Positions 32,411-44,270 of a stretch of DNA of 64,000 nucleotides are shown here, in pieces. Position 1 is the first letter of the stretch. Every line of letters starts with the position of its first letter. Origin of the DNA: Thalassia testudinum (taxonomy: Eukaryota; Streptophyta; Magnoliopsida; Alismatales; Hydrocharitaceae); the NCBI GenBank assembly GCA_037157565.1, contig JAZHRO010000050.1:45270001-45334000 (forward strand). Reading direction: 5' to 3'. The notes below the pieces were generated by a model. The model saw nothing but the letters and a program-made list of their open reading frames with translations. It made no database searches and was not told the origin of the DNA. A program made the position numbers and the translations under genes.

Positions 32411-34011
32411 TTAAAGCTTAAATGGATATGGAAGTGAGAATCTGGGGTTTGGCAGAGTCAATTCAGCATGGTCAGAGTAGGGATCCTCAAAAGAAAATGA
32501 ATCTGAAAGGGATGTAGGAACCCTACTGAAAGGATCAAAAAAGGATAAGAATTGATTATTGGTCTGATTAAAGTCCAAAACTCGATCAAAAGATGAAGGA
32601 GAATCATATGTAACTGGATCAGAGAGAGGTGAATCAGAGTAGAAGTTGATTTTGGTGGCAAGTCGAGGTTGAGAATGGGTTTTGGAAGACTCTGTAAGTG
32701 TATCAGAAGGTGTGGCATCTTTGAGGTCCAAATCATTGACCTTAGCATCAGAATCAAAGAATGTATCATGGATGCTGAGGTCGTAAGTTGGTTCATAGTC
32801 ATCAGGAAACAAAGGCTCTCCGAAAGTAGAGTATGATTCGAAATCATTGGAGAATTTGCGAGAATCGTGTTCTAAATCTGATTCCAGATCGAGATTTCCA
32901 CCAAATAATGAATCAAAATGTGTAGAATCAGCAACCTGACTTGGATCTAACCTAATTTTAAGTTCTGAGCTCAAAGGGGTGTCCTTATTAGGCATGGGCT
33001 TAGGTTCTTGGTTTCTAGGATAGACCCAATTGAGTCCCAACTCTTCCAACCCCTCGATTTCTGTATCATAAATCGGTTTGACTTTCGGGAGATCAATCTA
33101 TATCTCTGAGGTGGTTGGAGAGGTGTAATCATCAAATATAGGCCCATAATCATAATCTAGATTCAAATTTTGATTCTCATCACATTCGGCCTCATGATTA
33201 TCCCAAATAGGCTCAAATCCATATTCTAAGTTAAGGCTAAGGATTGGATCACTAAAATCCAAGATGGGCCCTATTGGGATGTCAGAATCATTCTCGAGAA
33301 TCACCTTATCAGAATAATGAGAAAAATTTACATTCTAGAGAGGTTCTTACTCAATCTCATCATCACAAGTTTTTGGGAATTCAAGGCTTGGTGAACTAGG
33401 TTCATGATTTTCTAGGGCTGGTTCGCAATCGAGAACACCTGCAATCGAATCCTCCCAACCCATTTCAAGATCAGGTGTGTCATTCTGTATATAATTTGTG
33501 TCTAATTCCATTTGGGTTGGGGGTCCACAACAATTCTGAGTGTCTAACGCAGTCTCTGGAAATGCTCTAGAATCACTCCAAGGTGTCTCATAAATGGCTT
33601 GTCGCAATAGATTTAGAACATCTGCACGTTGCTCAATGATATTTTGGTGTATCTCCTAGAGTGATGGATTTGCAAAGCAATGTAAACCCTCCGTGCTATG
33701 CAATTCGTAAACTTCATTGAATTCTGGTATGAGGGTCTCTTGGGTTGAACTAGTTTTTAATTTAGTAAGTAGCAGACTAGCATGGTTCAAAATTAATTTT
33801 GTTGTTTCTGGGACAATAACCTGAATCATGCTAGCTGGATAATCTTCAAACTATTTAAGGGCAGCCTCAATCACTTTGTCTTTTATGATCATTTGGGGTT
33901 CAGGTTTCCTATTTGGTCTTCCTAAGTTGCCAGGTTGCACTTTCAAATCAGGTGGTTGATCAGGATGTAGAATCAAATTCAGGTTCAGGTCGAAGTAAAC
34001 AGATTAGATCA
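32411..34011 (-). pseudogene. AthC unknown acidic ORF
   Basis: On the minus strand a single frame can be followed from about 34011 to TAA at 32411, some 530 codons with about five stops and no frameshift that I can see. The N-terminal third is mixed and helix-like (KDKVIEAALK, TKLILNHASLLLTKLK, HQNIIEQRADVLNLLRQAIY). The rest is strongly acidic and Asp/Ser/Pro/Phe-rich (LNLDYDYGPIFDD, SDSFSFEDPYSDH). Stops are TAA and TAG where CAA and CAG are plausible. No gag, protease, RT or other known domain is evident. The position matches the acidic frames of AthA, AthB and AthF. AthD inserted just after its end. The start codon is unknown. Confidence 0.58.
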
Positions 34012-35142
34012 GAAATCCCATAGAAGATCTAATGAGGCCTCTTAGGTTAAAACCTAATGACCTTTCTGTATATGTGCTCTATAGAAGGGATGAGGGACTA
34101 GGTATGAATTGGACCCAATCAAGGCACCCAAAGATTTTTGGATGACTAAGGCTTGTTTCGAGGCAGATGATACCTCTGAATCAAAAATCTACACACCCAA
34201 GAATTACCTAGGAAGCTAGGAAGGGAGAGCCCTACAAAGACCCCTACACGATAGAGGGTCTCCACGGGTTATAGGGTTTCCCCCACCTGACCTTCCTTGT
34301 CATTGTGGTTCCAAGTAGATCGGTATGTGTTAATTGAAACCTTAAGTCTACCAATTTTATTCCTAATTTGTGCCTTGGATTTCACTTGATTAGAAGTTGA
34401 TTTGATTTGTGACCTAATTTGGAAGTTGATTGGCCCACAAAGTAGGTTAATTTCACTTGACCTACCCTAAAAGATGCAGAATGAAATCTGAGTTAAGACC
34501 CAAAGATCACCCTGAATTGACTTTCAGGTAATTAAGTCCACAATTTTAGGATTCAAGTGAGATTTAGAGCCTGATTTTAGGGTTCTTCTTGATTAGCTCT
34601 TTTTAATCAAGGGCTTGGGTGGCACACAAATGCGGGAAGTTTAATTTCCTTTGATTCAAGCAAGTGTGAACTAACACTTCAAAACCCTAATGTAGAAACC
34701 CTAATTGGTTCTATTTTAAGTCCAATTAAATCTCAAGATGTACACCTTGGACTTCAAACGAGAAGGTGAGTTTTCCAAGATGCTTAGAATTAGGCGTAAA
34801 TCCCTAGTCGATATAGGAAATCATGGTAGGGAACATCTAATCAGAATCAGCTCAAGCTTCAATCAGATATGAATTCTTTTCATAAATCAGGAAACTTCCC
34901 TTTTGAGTGATATTTACTAGAAAAGTAAGACAGTTGAATCCTAATTAGTTTTGTTTCCTTTTCTCCCTTCCAAGGATTAGGTGATTAGGGAAGAAGAGAG
35001 ATTACCTGCCGTGGGAGTGGCTGATTTGCATGGAAGATCTCCTCGTGATGTACCATGCAAAATCACAAGAAAATAAATAGGGCAAGTTAGTGCTTAGATA
35101 ACAATAGAGAAATATAAGAATAATGTGTGAATTGCGCATTGC
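34012..35142 (-). other. AthC leader
   Basis: Non-coding sequence between the primer site and the acidic frame. I see no recognisable structure beyond AT-rich text. Confidence 0.55.
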
Positions 35143-35160
35143 TCCCCAGCAACGACGCCA
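35143..35160 (-). other. AthC primer binding site, tRNA-Asp
   Basis: The minus strand reads TGGCGTCGTTGCTGGGGA. The hairpin here is TTGCT-GGGG-AGCAA, so the arms have changed but still pair. Confidence 0.85.
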
Positions 35161-35163
35161 AAA

Positions 35164-37709
35164 TGTTGTTCAAACTAGATAGGAGTTTAATGTTTCATCA
35201 TCGTAGTACACTCCTAATAGCTCAATCAATAGATAAAATTCATAGCTCAGAATCTACAATGGAGTCCAAGGTCGAACACAAGGAGCAAATGTAAAATTCA
35301 CAACATTAATCGCATTCAGAATAAATGAGCACAATTAATGATCATTCAAATAGATATTCAATTAATAATAATCTGTCACATTATTTATTCAATGAAATCC
35401 AATGTATCTAGAGATTGCATGGAATAGAAAGAAAAGAGAATAAAAAACAATGGTGATTTAGATCAACACTAATCCTCTTAGTTAAGCATGCATGCAATTA
35501 CTCAATCAGAATTCATGCTATAAACCATGGTACTTCAATCATTCAACAATAATTCAAGTAATGCTCAATCAGATGATAGATTGGTCAATCAGATGACTTA
35601 AAGTGCACAAGGCTCTCAAAGCCTTTCTTCTTTATTTCTTCTCTTCTTCTTTCCTTAGACTTTCAGCTTCTCTTCTTTCTTCTTCTCTTCTAGAGCCTTC
35701 TCCTTCTTCTCTTCTTCACAAGGCACGACCTCTCTTTTTCTTCTACTCAGACCTTCCTTCTTCCCTTCTTCTTCTTAGGGCCTTCCCTTTCTTCTCTAAG
35801 CCTTCTTTCCTTCTTTTTCTTCTTCAGACCTTCTCCTTCACAAGCACAAGGGAACAATTCCTTTAGCGACTAAGTGTTAGCCACATACACAGAGGAGCAA
35901 AACCCTCCCCCGCTATCTCACAATTTCCACTTCCTTCTCTCTCATACCCCAAGCAAGCACATAGTCGGATCTCAATTGGGTTATCAGGTCATGCACAGTG
36001 TCCAGGCCTACGTGCGTGGGTTGCAGGCGAGGAGTGGCATAGGCAGGTTAAGCGGATGTGCGGGTAATGGGGACCTGACCCCCGTGACTTGGGAAAACAA
36101 TGCTATGCACAAATCAATTTATGGGTGGTCGTGCGCCTCTCATCTGTCGATGTGGGGCTAATCCCACTAGCATCTTTGTGTGAGCAGCAGCATGAAGCCT
36201 CATCCAATTGGAGGTGAAGGCGAAGCCGTGGTCTCTAATTGAGGACCTGGGAAAGGTCCTAGAAGTGTTCTGCATGACATGAAGGTGGATATTTGGTTGA
36301 AGATGGCTAGAGCTCTGCGTTTGTGGCTAGACGAGATGGCGACGATGGAGTGTGACGGCAAACTCTGCAAGCATGAATACGGGCTTGAAAGCCCCAATCA
36401 AATGGCTCAAAAGCTTCATCAAATCACAGTGAAGGTGGTCGTCAGTGTTTCGTGGCGTGAGAGGGCATTTAGAGGCCTGGAAAAGTCGGAGGAGCTCGTG
36501 TGAAGGTGGGTTGATCGACAAGGAGTTTGGGTGGACAAAAGGGAGAAATAGGAGAGGGCTTTCGGTCAGAGGCATATGGAGAAGTTTTTGGTGTTGATGG
36601 CGAGGAAATAGGAGAGGGCTTCCTCTATGGCGGCAGGCGAGGAAGGTAGACGGAGAAGCTTACCGAAGCTTGTGGAGGAGTTTGTCGGAGAGAGGAGAAG
36701 AAGGGGGTATTCCGGTCCAAACCAAGCTAAGGAGGTGAGGAACTTAATGTAGAGCCTTTTATAGGCCTTTAGGAGGCCCTCCAAGCAAGGAAAGAAGCTC
36801 TCAGGGTTTAGGGATTTCTTGCAAGTGGGATACTCACATCTCCCATGCATTCGTATGGGAGATTGGGAAGGAAATAGGATTCATGGTCGGTCTTAATTGG
36901 AAGAGAATTCCTCAAGGAATCTCTCTTTCAATTTTGGGACTGATTGATTGAGAATTGAGCGAGAAAATCTCACTCAAATCTCAATGGTCAGTTGCAGCTC
37001 ACTCCTAATGGTGGTAGGGACCTAAATTTGAAGGAGATGAAAAAGTTAGGGGGGTCTTTGAATTAGATTTTGAAAGCTGTGGTGCTATTTGAGAGAAAAA
37101 GAGTTAGATTGGGTCAAAATACAAACTAGGTCAAGATGACCTCTGATTGGGCCTAAAGTTTGGTAAAAACCTAATTTGAACCCAAGGAATCTGATGGTGA
37201 AGTTTGACTTTTGTTTTCACCAAGTTTGACTGGGTAATTTATGCATAAACCCAAATTAGGACAACTTCCTATCTAAGACTCTGTTTTAGGTCAAAATGGA
37301 TTCCAATGGTCAAATAAAGGGTACCAAACTTTATGGAATATTTTCTATGATTTTTAAAATGTTTACATGGAATTTATCTTGACCAAAACTTCTGTTAATT
37401 AAGCAAGTCTAAAATTAGGGTTTCAAGTGTCCGTTAATTCTCTAAATGCGTGAAAACCCATTTCTGTCTGTATGAACCCTCTTGTTAGTCATTGATGCTC
37501 ATTTGACCTTAGATTAACCCTTGGGAAATCCCATGATTGTTCTACATTTAAGATCTTCTGCTAAAATTGTAGATTTAACCCTATTTTAATGCATTCTCCT
37601 TAGAAAGGATATGTAATGAATTATGACTCTCCGGTGGTTATGTAGGAGTAGTTGTCAATTTATTCTAACTAATTAAAGATAGTTATGGCTGATGATGACA
37701 TTATCATCA
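35164..37709 (-). repeat. AthC 5' LTR
   Basis: 2546 bases. On the minus strand it starts TGATGATAATGTCATCATC and ends ..GAACAACA. TATAAAAG lies at 36756-36763. A pyrimidine-rich (CTT) block lies at about 35625-35830. Confidence 0.88.
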
Positions 37710-37714
37710 GTGGT
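37710..37714. repeat. AthC target site duplication, right copy
   Basis: GTGGT. Confidence 0.9.
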
Positions 37715-38736
37715 GGATCTTAGTTCCCTAAGTAGAGGGTCATGGTTATTGTCATTTCCTTCCAATATGATTTCTCTCGACACCCAAGGCTCCTGGAATT
37801 TATTAACTTCAGTATCACAATCCTTTGAGAGATCTAACTGAGGTGTAACATCCTCAAAGGTGTAAGGTATAGGTTCAGCATCCCTAGGATGGGGTGCAGA
37901 TTCCACCTCAAAATCCAGAATAGGAGTTGGGGTGACTGATTGCGACCTGTTTCATCAAATGTAACAAAGATACTATCATTCAGGTCGAGTTCATCTAACG
38001 GGACCATCTTCCCCTTTGATTGGCTCCAATAAAGCTCAGGTTGAAGGTCTAAGGTCTCCTCCTCTACTATTTTCCACCAATCTTCATCACAATTCATCAA
38101 GTGGCTACCCTTTTCAATTCCTAGTGTATCCATGTAGCCCCCCTCCCCTTTAATTCCAGGACTTCTAAGAGATGAGTTATCGATTATGGGGGGGTCTACA
38201 TGTCCTGAAGATGGTAGCTATACTCCATGATTGAGTCCCTAATGTCCCCTTCCATCTTATGGCATGGGTCTCTCAAGGGAGACGCATCTAGCATATAGGG
38301 ATTAGAATCAACCTCAAGGGAGTAAACCAGATGACCAATTTCTTCATTTAATTGTTGACTTGTCCTCAAAGACGCTCTTGCATATTCCATCATTTCCATC
38401 TGTTGTTTTTGCATTTCTCTCTTGAAAGAGGAGAGGCTACTATTATATTGAGGAGGATAGTCAATCTTTGGTTGCAGTTGCCTAGGATATCGTCCAACGT
38501 AGATAAGAAAAATCATTAAGGGTGGGTGGGTTGGGCATAGTCATGGAGGAGCTAGGGCTGGGATGCCCTTCTTCTAGGTTCTACTCATCATCACAGGGTT
38601 GGGGATTAATCAAACCAATTCTCCTATAGTAGGAGTAGAAAGGATCCCATTGATAATTGTAGGTCATGGGATTGGAATTCGGTGTTCTGGGGTGAAAGTA
38701 AGAAGTGAAGTAGCCATTGTAATCTATTTGAAACAT
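37715..38736 (-). pseudogene. AthB unknown ORF, N-terminal part
   Basis: It starts at ATG 38736 on the minus strand with a Tyr/Asn/Pro-rich segment (DYNGYFTSYFHPRTPNSNP). A frame change leads to a likely coiled coil (SSFKREMQKQQMEMMEYARA, about 38380-38430), then WSQSKGKMVPLDEL (about 37980-38030) and, in a third frame, DPLLRELRSTT at the AthC junction. AthF has a matching LFWSRTK-KMVPPEEL segment, so this unknown protein is shared between AthB and AthF. No retroviral domain is recognised. At least three frameshifts make it dead. It joins in phase to 14505. Confidence 0.52.
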
Positions 38737-40015
38737 GACTTGAAAAACACACACTAATCAAACACAAGTAATGGGATTCTCCTTTTTCTTAGAGCATATT
38801 TGAGTCAACCTCCAACCTACCCCTCAAAGTTGTCAAATAGGGTCAAGTTTGCACCCACCTATTCCCACTTTAGTGGTATAAGAGGGGGTTGTGACTTGAG
38901 ATCCTTGACAAGCTCTTTGGAGAAGAACAGAGGTCGATTATGTTCTTTCTTGGTGGCCAAAGAAGTTGCACAATCAATTACGGGTCCTAAGTCGACCTTC
39001 ACGTGCCCTAAGACTAATACCTTGGTTCAATGATACTATGAAGTAACCTAGTGAGAAGTTACTCCAAGGATGGAATTAAGGGGTGAAAGTAGGGTAAACC
39101 CTTCCTTTGAGGCAATGCGAATGTTGTGCCTCTTAACTACCCTTTCGTTCTTTTAAGGGGTGTCCCCCTCCTTGAAGTATCAAAACACTTGGTCATAGGA
39201 TAATATCACCACCACAAAGTGAAATAGGAGGGTCTGCACTGATGAACAGATCGGTGCCTATAGCCTTAAGGGGCTGAGACCTAGTGCGGTGCCTAGTGTG
39301 CGTACTCAGTGGTAGAAGTGTGCATCACACCGCAAATCAGTTTGTTTTTTAGAAGGATCGCAAGAAAGTTCCTTTTGATCAGATCAAATGTGATTTTGAT
39401 TTTAAGGTTGAATCTTGATTAGCAGTCCTAATTTTAGTTAGGCGACTATTGAATTAGGTTAATTCAATCAATTTGGTGGTCTTAAGATTTAGTCCACATG
39501 CAATGAGTCAATAGGAGATGGATGCAAAGGTAGAACGGTATACCTGACTCTGGTAATCTCCATGTAGATATGTACGCAATGCAAAAATGATATCTAACGT
39601 ACTGCTCAATCACCCCTAAATGCACACACCTAAGGGTATGCAACTCCTAAACAGGCAGGTTGATATTTGTTTTCTTTTAGGGTAGGCAACTAGAAACTGA
39701 ACGTTCACAACATAGAAAAATAGCCCTAGTCACTAAAGAACGTGGGGATAGACCCTTAAAAATTAGCCCCTAGGGCGAGAAGATAGAAATGAAATCAAAT
39801 TCGTGACGAAAGAGAATCCCCTATTAAAGCAAGATCTAGGTCTCTTTCTCTTTGTGTTCCTTTTGTGTGGGTGTCACTCAAGGTCGACGTTGTCGCTTAG
39901 CTGCGCCTGTCATCTCGTCATATTATTTGCACAGAAAAAATACAGAATGGTCAGATAAATGCACACCTCAGAATGATCAGAAATAAAATCTGGTGAACCT
40001 ATTGTATCCATTGCC
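38737..40015 (-). other. AthB leader
   Basis: Non-coding sequence between primer site and reading frame; nothing recognisable. Confidence 0.5.
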
Positions 40016-40033
40016 TCCCTGGCAACAGTGCCA
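40016..40033 (-). other. AthB primer binding site, tRNA-Asp
   Basis: The minus strand reads TGGCACTGTTGCCAGGGA, diverged but alignable to the tRNA-Asp complement, with TTGCC and GGCAA still able to pair. Confidence 0.78.
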
Positions 40034-40035
40034 TT

Positions 40036-40083
40036 TGAATCGGAGATTTCTCTTGTTAGATGACGTCATAAAAATATGCCATC
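40036..40083 (-). repeat. AthB 5' LTR, inner end
   Basis: It begins TGAATCGG two bases after the primer site and is cut by AthE after 48 bases. It contains a perfect TGACGTCA palindrome at 40060-40067. Confidence 0.72.
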
Positions 40084-42277
40084 TGACAGAAAGCCATTTT
40101 TGCGCATTTGAAAGCCGTCGGAAATCGTAGTATAGTCACGCAAAAACGTTCGTCAAAAATTGATTTCTAAAGATAACGAGACTTGAGTCCCGGTCGTTCA
40201 TCTCTGGGAGGCGTTGCTTTTACTTTTGACATCAATCTTTTTGCCGCTCTACTTTGTATAGAATTGCATGCCGGTTCGTGATGATTACATATTTACGCAC
40301 GACATGCTTAGTTGCAAGAATATTAATAGTTAGAAAAATGCAACATTAATCATGTAAAAAATAATAGCAATCATTAAGCTCATGGTGATTTCAAACAGAT
40401 AGAGATATATATATATATAAAATGTGTTTTCATTCATTCATTTGGGAGTTGTTGCACAAGGAATCTAGAGGAAAGCTTGTACATAAATACTTGAAAATTA
40501 AATCTAGCTACCAGAAAATGATCGCATACAAGAATCGATGGAAGGATTTCGCATGCATCATTGGGGGAGAAGTAAGACTACACTACTAAGCAGTAAATAA
40601 AAGCAGTAAATATACGAAGAGCATAATCTAAATCTAGCAGAATGGAAGGGCATTCAGGGGTGGCCCCCGATGGCCTTTGAGTCGTTGAGAGAAGAAGGAG
40701 GAGCGGCCAATGGAACTTAAACTGGCCCTTGGAGAGAGGTTGGGGAGCTGATCCAGCTTCCTGGAGTGGAGATGGTGGCCTCTGTGGTGGTGCTCAACTT
40801 GTTGAGGTGGAGTGGAGATGGAAGTCGCTATTCTAAGTGGAATGGATGCCAAGGAAGTGAATGGGTGCAAATGGCCACCCAAGGGGTCTTTTTATAGACC
40901 TAAGGGAAGCTCTCTAGAGAATTATGGAATTCTCTAGAGAGGCCTATGGTGGGAGCTCGTGGGAGAGTGAGAGAGAGAGGGTGGATGGTGGTTTTTAGAT
41001 CCACCAAATGTGGATCTAAAAATTGAATGGCTCTTGGTTGCTATTTTTGGCAACCAAGGCAACCACACATGGTAGAGAGTTCTAGAGAACTCTAGGATAG
41101 ATATTTTCATATGAATGGTGTGTGTGGGTGTGTGTGGGTCGAAACTTAGGTGGCTAGGTTGATTAGGTTGGGTTCTAGTGGGCTTACGTCAAGGTAAGTC
41201 TCAAATTAGGGTTATAAACCCTAATTCACTAAGGTAAAGTGCAATTAAACTTAATACAGGTTTAATTGGGTGTGTGAAAACTTAATTGAGAGTAAAACAA
41301 CTCAATTAGGTCAGGTCTAGGTCAATTGGACTCTCACTGAGTCCAATTGAGCAGTGTGTGCTGAGATCAGGGCTCAATTGGACTCAATGAGTCCAATTGA
41401 ATAGGCTGATGGAATTGACTAAGATCCAAGTCAATTAGGTTTAGTGAGGACCTAATTAGGTCCTTAGGGAGGTCTAGAGGTGATGTACTAGGGTTAGGGC
41501 ACCTTAATTTATGTTCCTATGGGGTTGGAATTGGGTTTAGGGACCTAGAGATACAAGATCAAGGCTTAAATCTCAAAACAGGAATTGGAGAGCAGTATCA
41601 GACATCTAACAACATAATCAGACATCGTATACTCAAAAATCAGAAGTCCAAACTTGTTGTCTGGACGTCCAATCAGAGTCAGGAAGGATTTTGGGTTCTG
41701 TTTTGGGTATTCTGCAGAAATTAGACGTCTGACAAAGTGTCTGGACGTCCAATAACACTGCAGAAGTGGGTTTGAAGTGTGCGGGATTTGGCTAAGGGTC
41801 CTGGACGTCTTAAAACTTATCTAGACATCCAGAGAAGGGTTGAAACTAGGGTTTTAGGGCTTCCTATGGTGTTGTGACCTAATCTAAGGGTGGCTAGGGC
41901 TTGGGGAAGTCTCTAGGCTATCCTAGGGCTAGGATGGACCTAAGCTCTTCACATTTTACTGCTTTATTCCTACTTAATAGAATAGCAAACTTTTAACCCC
42001 CTTACATTATTATTCCTACATCTAAACTAGGCCTTCTGCTCCAGCTCTGCTACAACTCCTGTTATTCCTGATCCAGCTTCAGATCCAGCTCCTGATCAGC
42101 TTATTCCCTGCAATCGACATAATGCACTTAATCAGCACATTATAACATTATTTTATGCGTAGCTAAAGGAAAGTAGTAAAGATGCAGATAATGCGTATGC
42201 ATGCATGAATAACCCTAACTTATACTAAGTCCTAGCCTAATTTAGGTCAATTAAGACCTATGATTGCTGCGCAATCA
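40084..42277 (-). repeat. AthE 3' LTR
   Basis: U3 starts TGATTGC-GCA-GCAATCA on the minus strand. TATAAAAAG at 40888-40896. GACGTC-type motif cluster at about 41590-41840. A conserved 82-codon frame here (40634-40882) is also present in the other LTR but is just transcribed LTR sequence. Confidence 0.9.
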
Positions 42278-42291
42278 TACCCCCATGCCTA
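42278..42291 (-). other. AthE 3' polypurine tract
   Basis: The minus strand reads TTAGGCATGGGGGTA next to the LTR. Confidence 0.85.
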
Positions 42292-43998
42292 AATCTTGCT
42301 AGTCCCTAGCAAATGCAAGACTAAATTATTTACAGCAAGGGTCCCTAAGGGACTGATTATTTTATCAACTGTACGCGTAGAGATTTTTCTCCTTTTTGTT
42401 TTCATCCTATGCTCTAGAAATCCAGACAATCGTGAAAGTGAGGCTATGTAGCTTTTGCAACGGATTCGAGTGAAAACTAATACACCTCCAAAGCCTGTAC
42501 TTGACCCCTAATAAAAATTCTAGCGGGATAGGCGGATTTCTTCCCTCGGGGTATTCAAGATATTCTATGAATTTCACCCTGGCTTTGGGCTTAGGTAGAG
42601 AATCTTTGAGGGAAAGGATTATATATTTGGTGGCTTATTCTCACTTGGTGCTACATAGAGGCTAGTACTACAAATCCAGATTCCCGAATTACTAAGTAAC
42701 TTAACTTAGAGAAAGACGAGAAAAACTATGCTCTCTTTGCTTCCTTTGTATTCATTCTCTCTTGCTCTTTTTCTTTCTTTTACTTAGAGCTCACAACCTC
42801 ACCAGATTCACACATAGGATCTGTATTTGGTGGTCTCACTAGACATTAACACTTTAATTGAGTTCTCATAACCCTAACACTAAGTCGGGATTCCTCAGCT
42901 AGTATTCAGGCGGTCAGAAACACAAGAAAAATAGGTTAAGGCCATATTTGGTGGAGCTCAATTTTATTTGGTGGTATTGCCTTGATAAACACTAAATATT
43001 CATTCTTTTCTTCTTTTTCTATTTTTTTTTTTCAGTTTTTCTTTCTTTTCATCATTCTTTTTCTTTTTCTCATTTTTTTTTTCAGCATAACACAACTGGC
43101 ATACATCCATGAACTTTATTAAGGAGGCATTATTGGGGATTGGTGGTACTCAAGAGACATTGGGTGGCTTATTTGGTGGAAGTGCCTACTCACGACACTG
43201 GGAGAGACGGATAGGACGGTGTATTTCTGACCTTGACATCAATACTCTCCTTCAGCCAAGGATTCTGTAAAGAATGGTCGTAACCATCCACCTTAGCCCT
43301 AGTTTTATGAAAACTCGTTCTTCGCATATTTGCCTTATTCGGTGGCTCTCACAATTTCGCACAAAATGCATACGCAGGAATCGAGAGCGAAAACTGTCTC
43401 ATCTCAGAGCATCATCACCTAATTATCTAGGATTCCAGATTCCTTGCACTAATCTTAGAGCACCAGTACACTCTACTCTCATCTCACACTATTTGGTGGA
43501 TTTTTGGAGGAAAATCTGCCTGACTCCCAAAACATTGTCCAAGGGTTCAGGAAAAGAAGCACTGTTTCTTCTCGACAAACTGAAGATGTTTATCAGCCTT
43601 CACCGTGAATCCATTGCAAATTCTACATGTGTGTGAAAAGTTGTACTGGATTCTAGATTACAGGAATCAACTAAAGGATAAAATCCCTAATGCATTCTCT
43701 TAATAAAATAATCTTATTCATGAATGCAATATCTATATATGCTACAAACATGTAACCTCATATAATTTGTACTTCGTGAATTTCCCATATTGGGTTACAA
43801 TCAGCCTGACCCTAAATTTAGAACAAAAGGTGAGTAGGTGAGTCGGAATTGGTTGTTGCGAACGATTTCTAGCTCCAATGAGAGCAATAGAGGTGGAGTC
43901 GGTTGCTCTTTTATTTAAGGTCCTAAAGTACGTTTTGCATGCAGCTCCGTGGTTTTCCTAAGTGTTGGCATAAAATTTTTTTCAGTTTTTCTGTATCT
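42292..43998 (-). other. AthE 3' non-coding region with ATTTGGTGG repeats
   Basis: No env-like frame is found. The window strand has about eight ATTTGGTGG-like motifs between 42625 and 43500. Runs of T and CT reach 43000-43085. Homologous to AthA 8893-10472. Confidence 0.7.
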
Positions 43999-44034
43999 AC
44001 CCCCCCATGCCTAAGTTCTTACATGTCCTCATGC
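43999..44034 (-). other. Internal polypurine-like tract, AthE
   Basis: The minus strand reads GCATGAGGACATGT (44021-44034), then TTAGGCATGGGGGGGTA (43999-44014). The stem-like CAATG..CATTG is altered here to GCATG..CATGT. Confidence 0.65.
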
Positions 44035-44270
44035 ATGAATGTAAAAGAAAATAAATGTTGCAGGGAGAGAATGGGTAGAAATCACCTGTAATTGCTCCTG
44101 AAATTATATTCAGCACCGGCCAACCTGTTAATATGCAATATAAAAGGGAAATATGCTAAAACAAAAATATGCTATGTATAAAAATGGTTATATATAAATG
44201 ATGGTGGAATGTGGTGTGAATGGTATCTATATATGCTGAGTTTAACACCTCCAGCTGGGCGAGCACTCAA

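Larger units (their letters stand above)
14506..37709 (-). mobile_element. AthC: non-autonomous Athila-like element
   Basis: A complete element bounded by GTGGT duplications, with LTRs at 35164-37709 and 14506-18992 and a tRNA-Asp primer site at 35143-35160. Without solo-S and AthD it is about 9.9 kb. Its own body (18993-20742 and 32380-35163, about 4.5 kb) holds one degenerate acidic reading frame and no gag or pol. Its 3' non-coding region matches AthB, so AthB and AthC belong together. Confidence 0.88.

Noticed and set aside
40634..40882. An 82-codon frame conserved at 52381-52629
   Set aside because: Both are copies of the same LTR segment after the TATA box; identity follows from LTR duplication and not from coding selection.
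42600..43510. CRISPR-like or satellite array
   Set aside because: The repeated motif is about nine bases at irregular distances; there is no regular repeat-spacer form, and the host is a plant.
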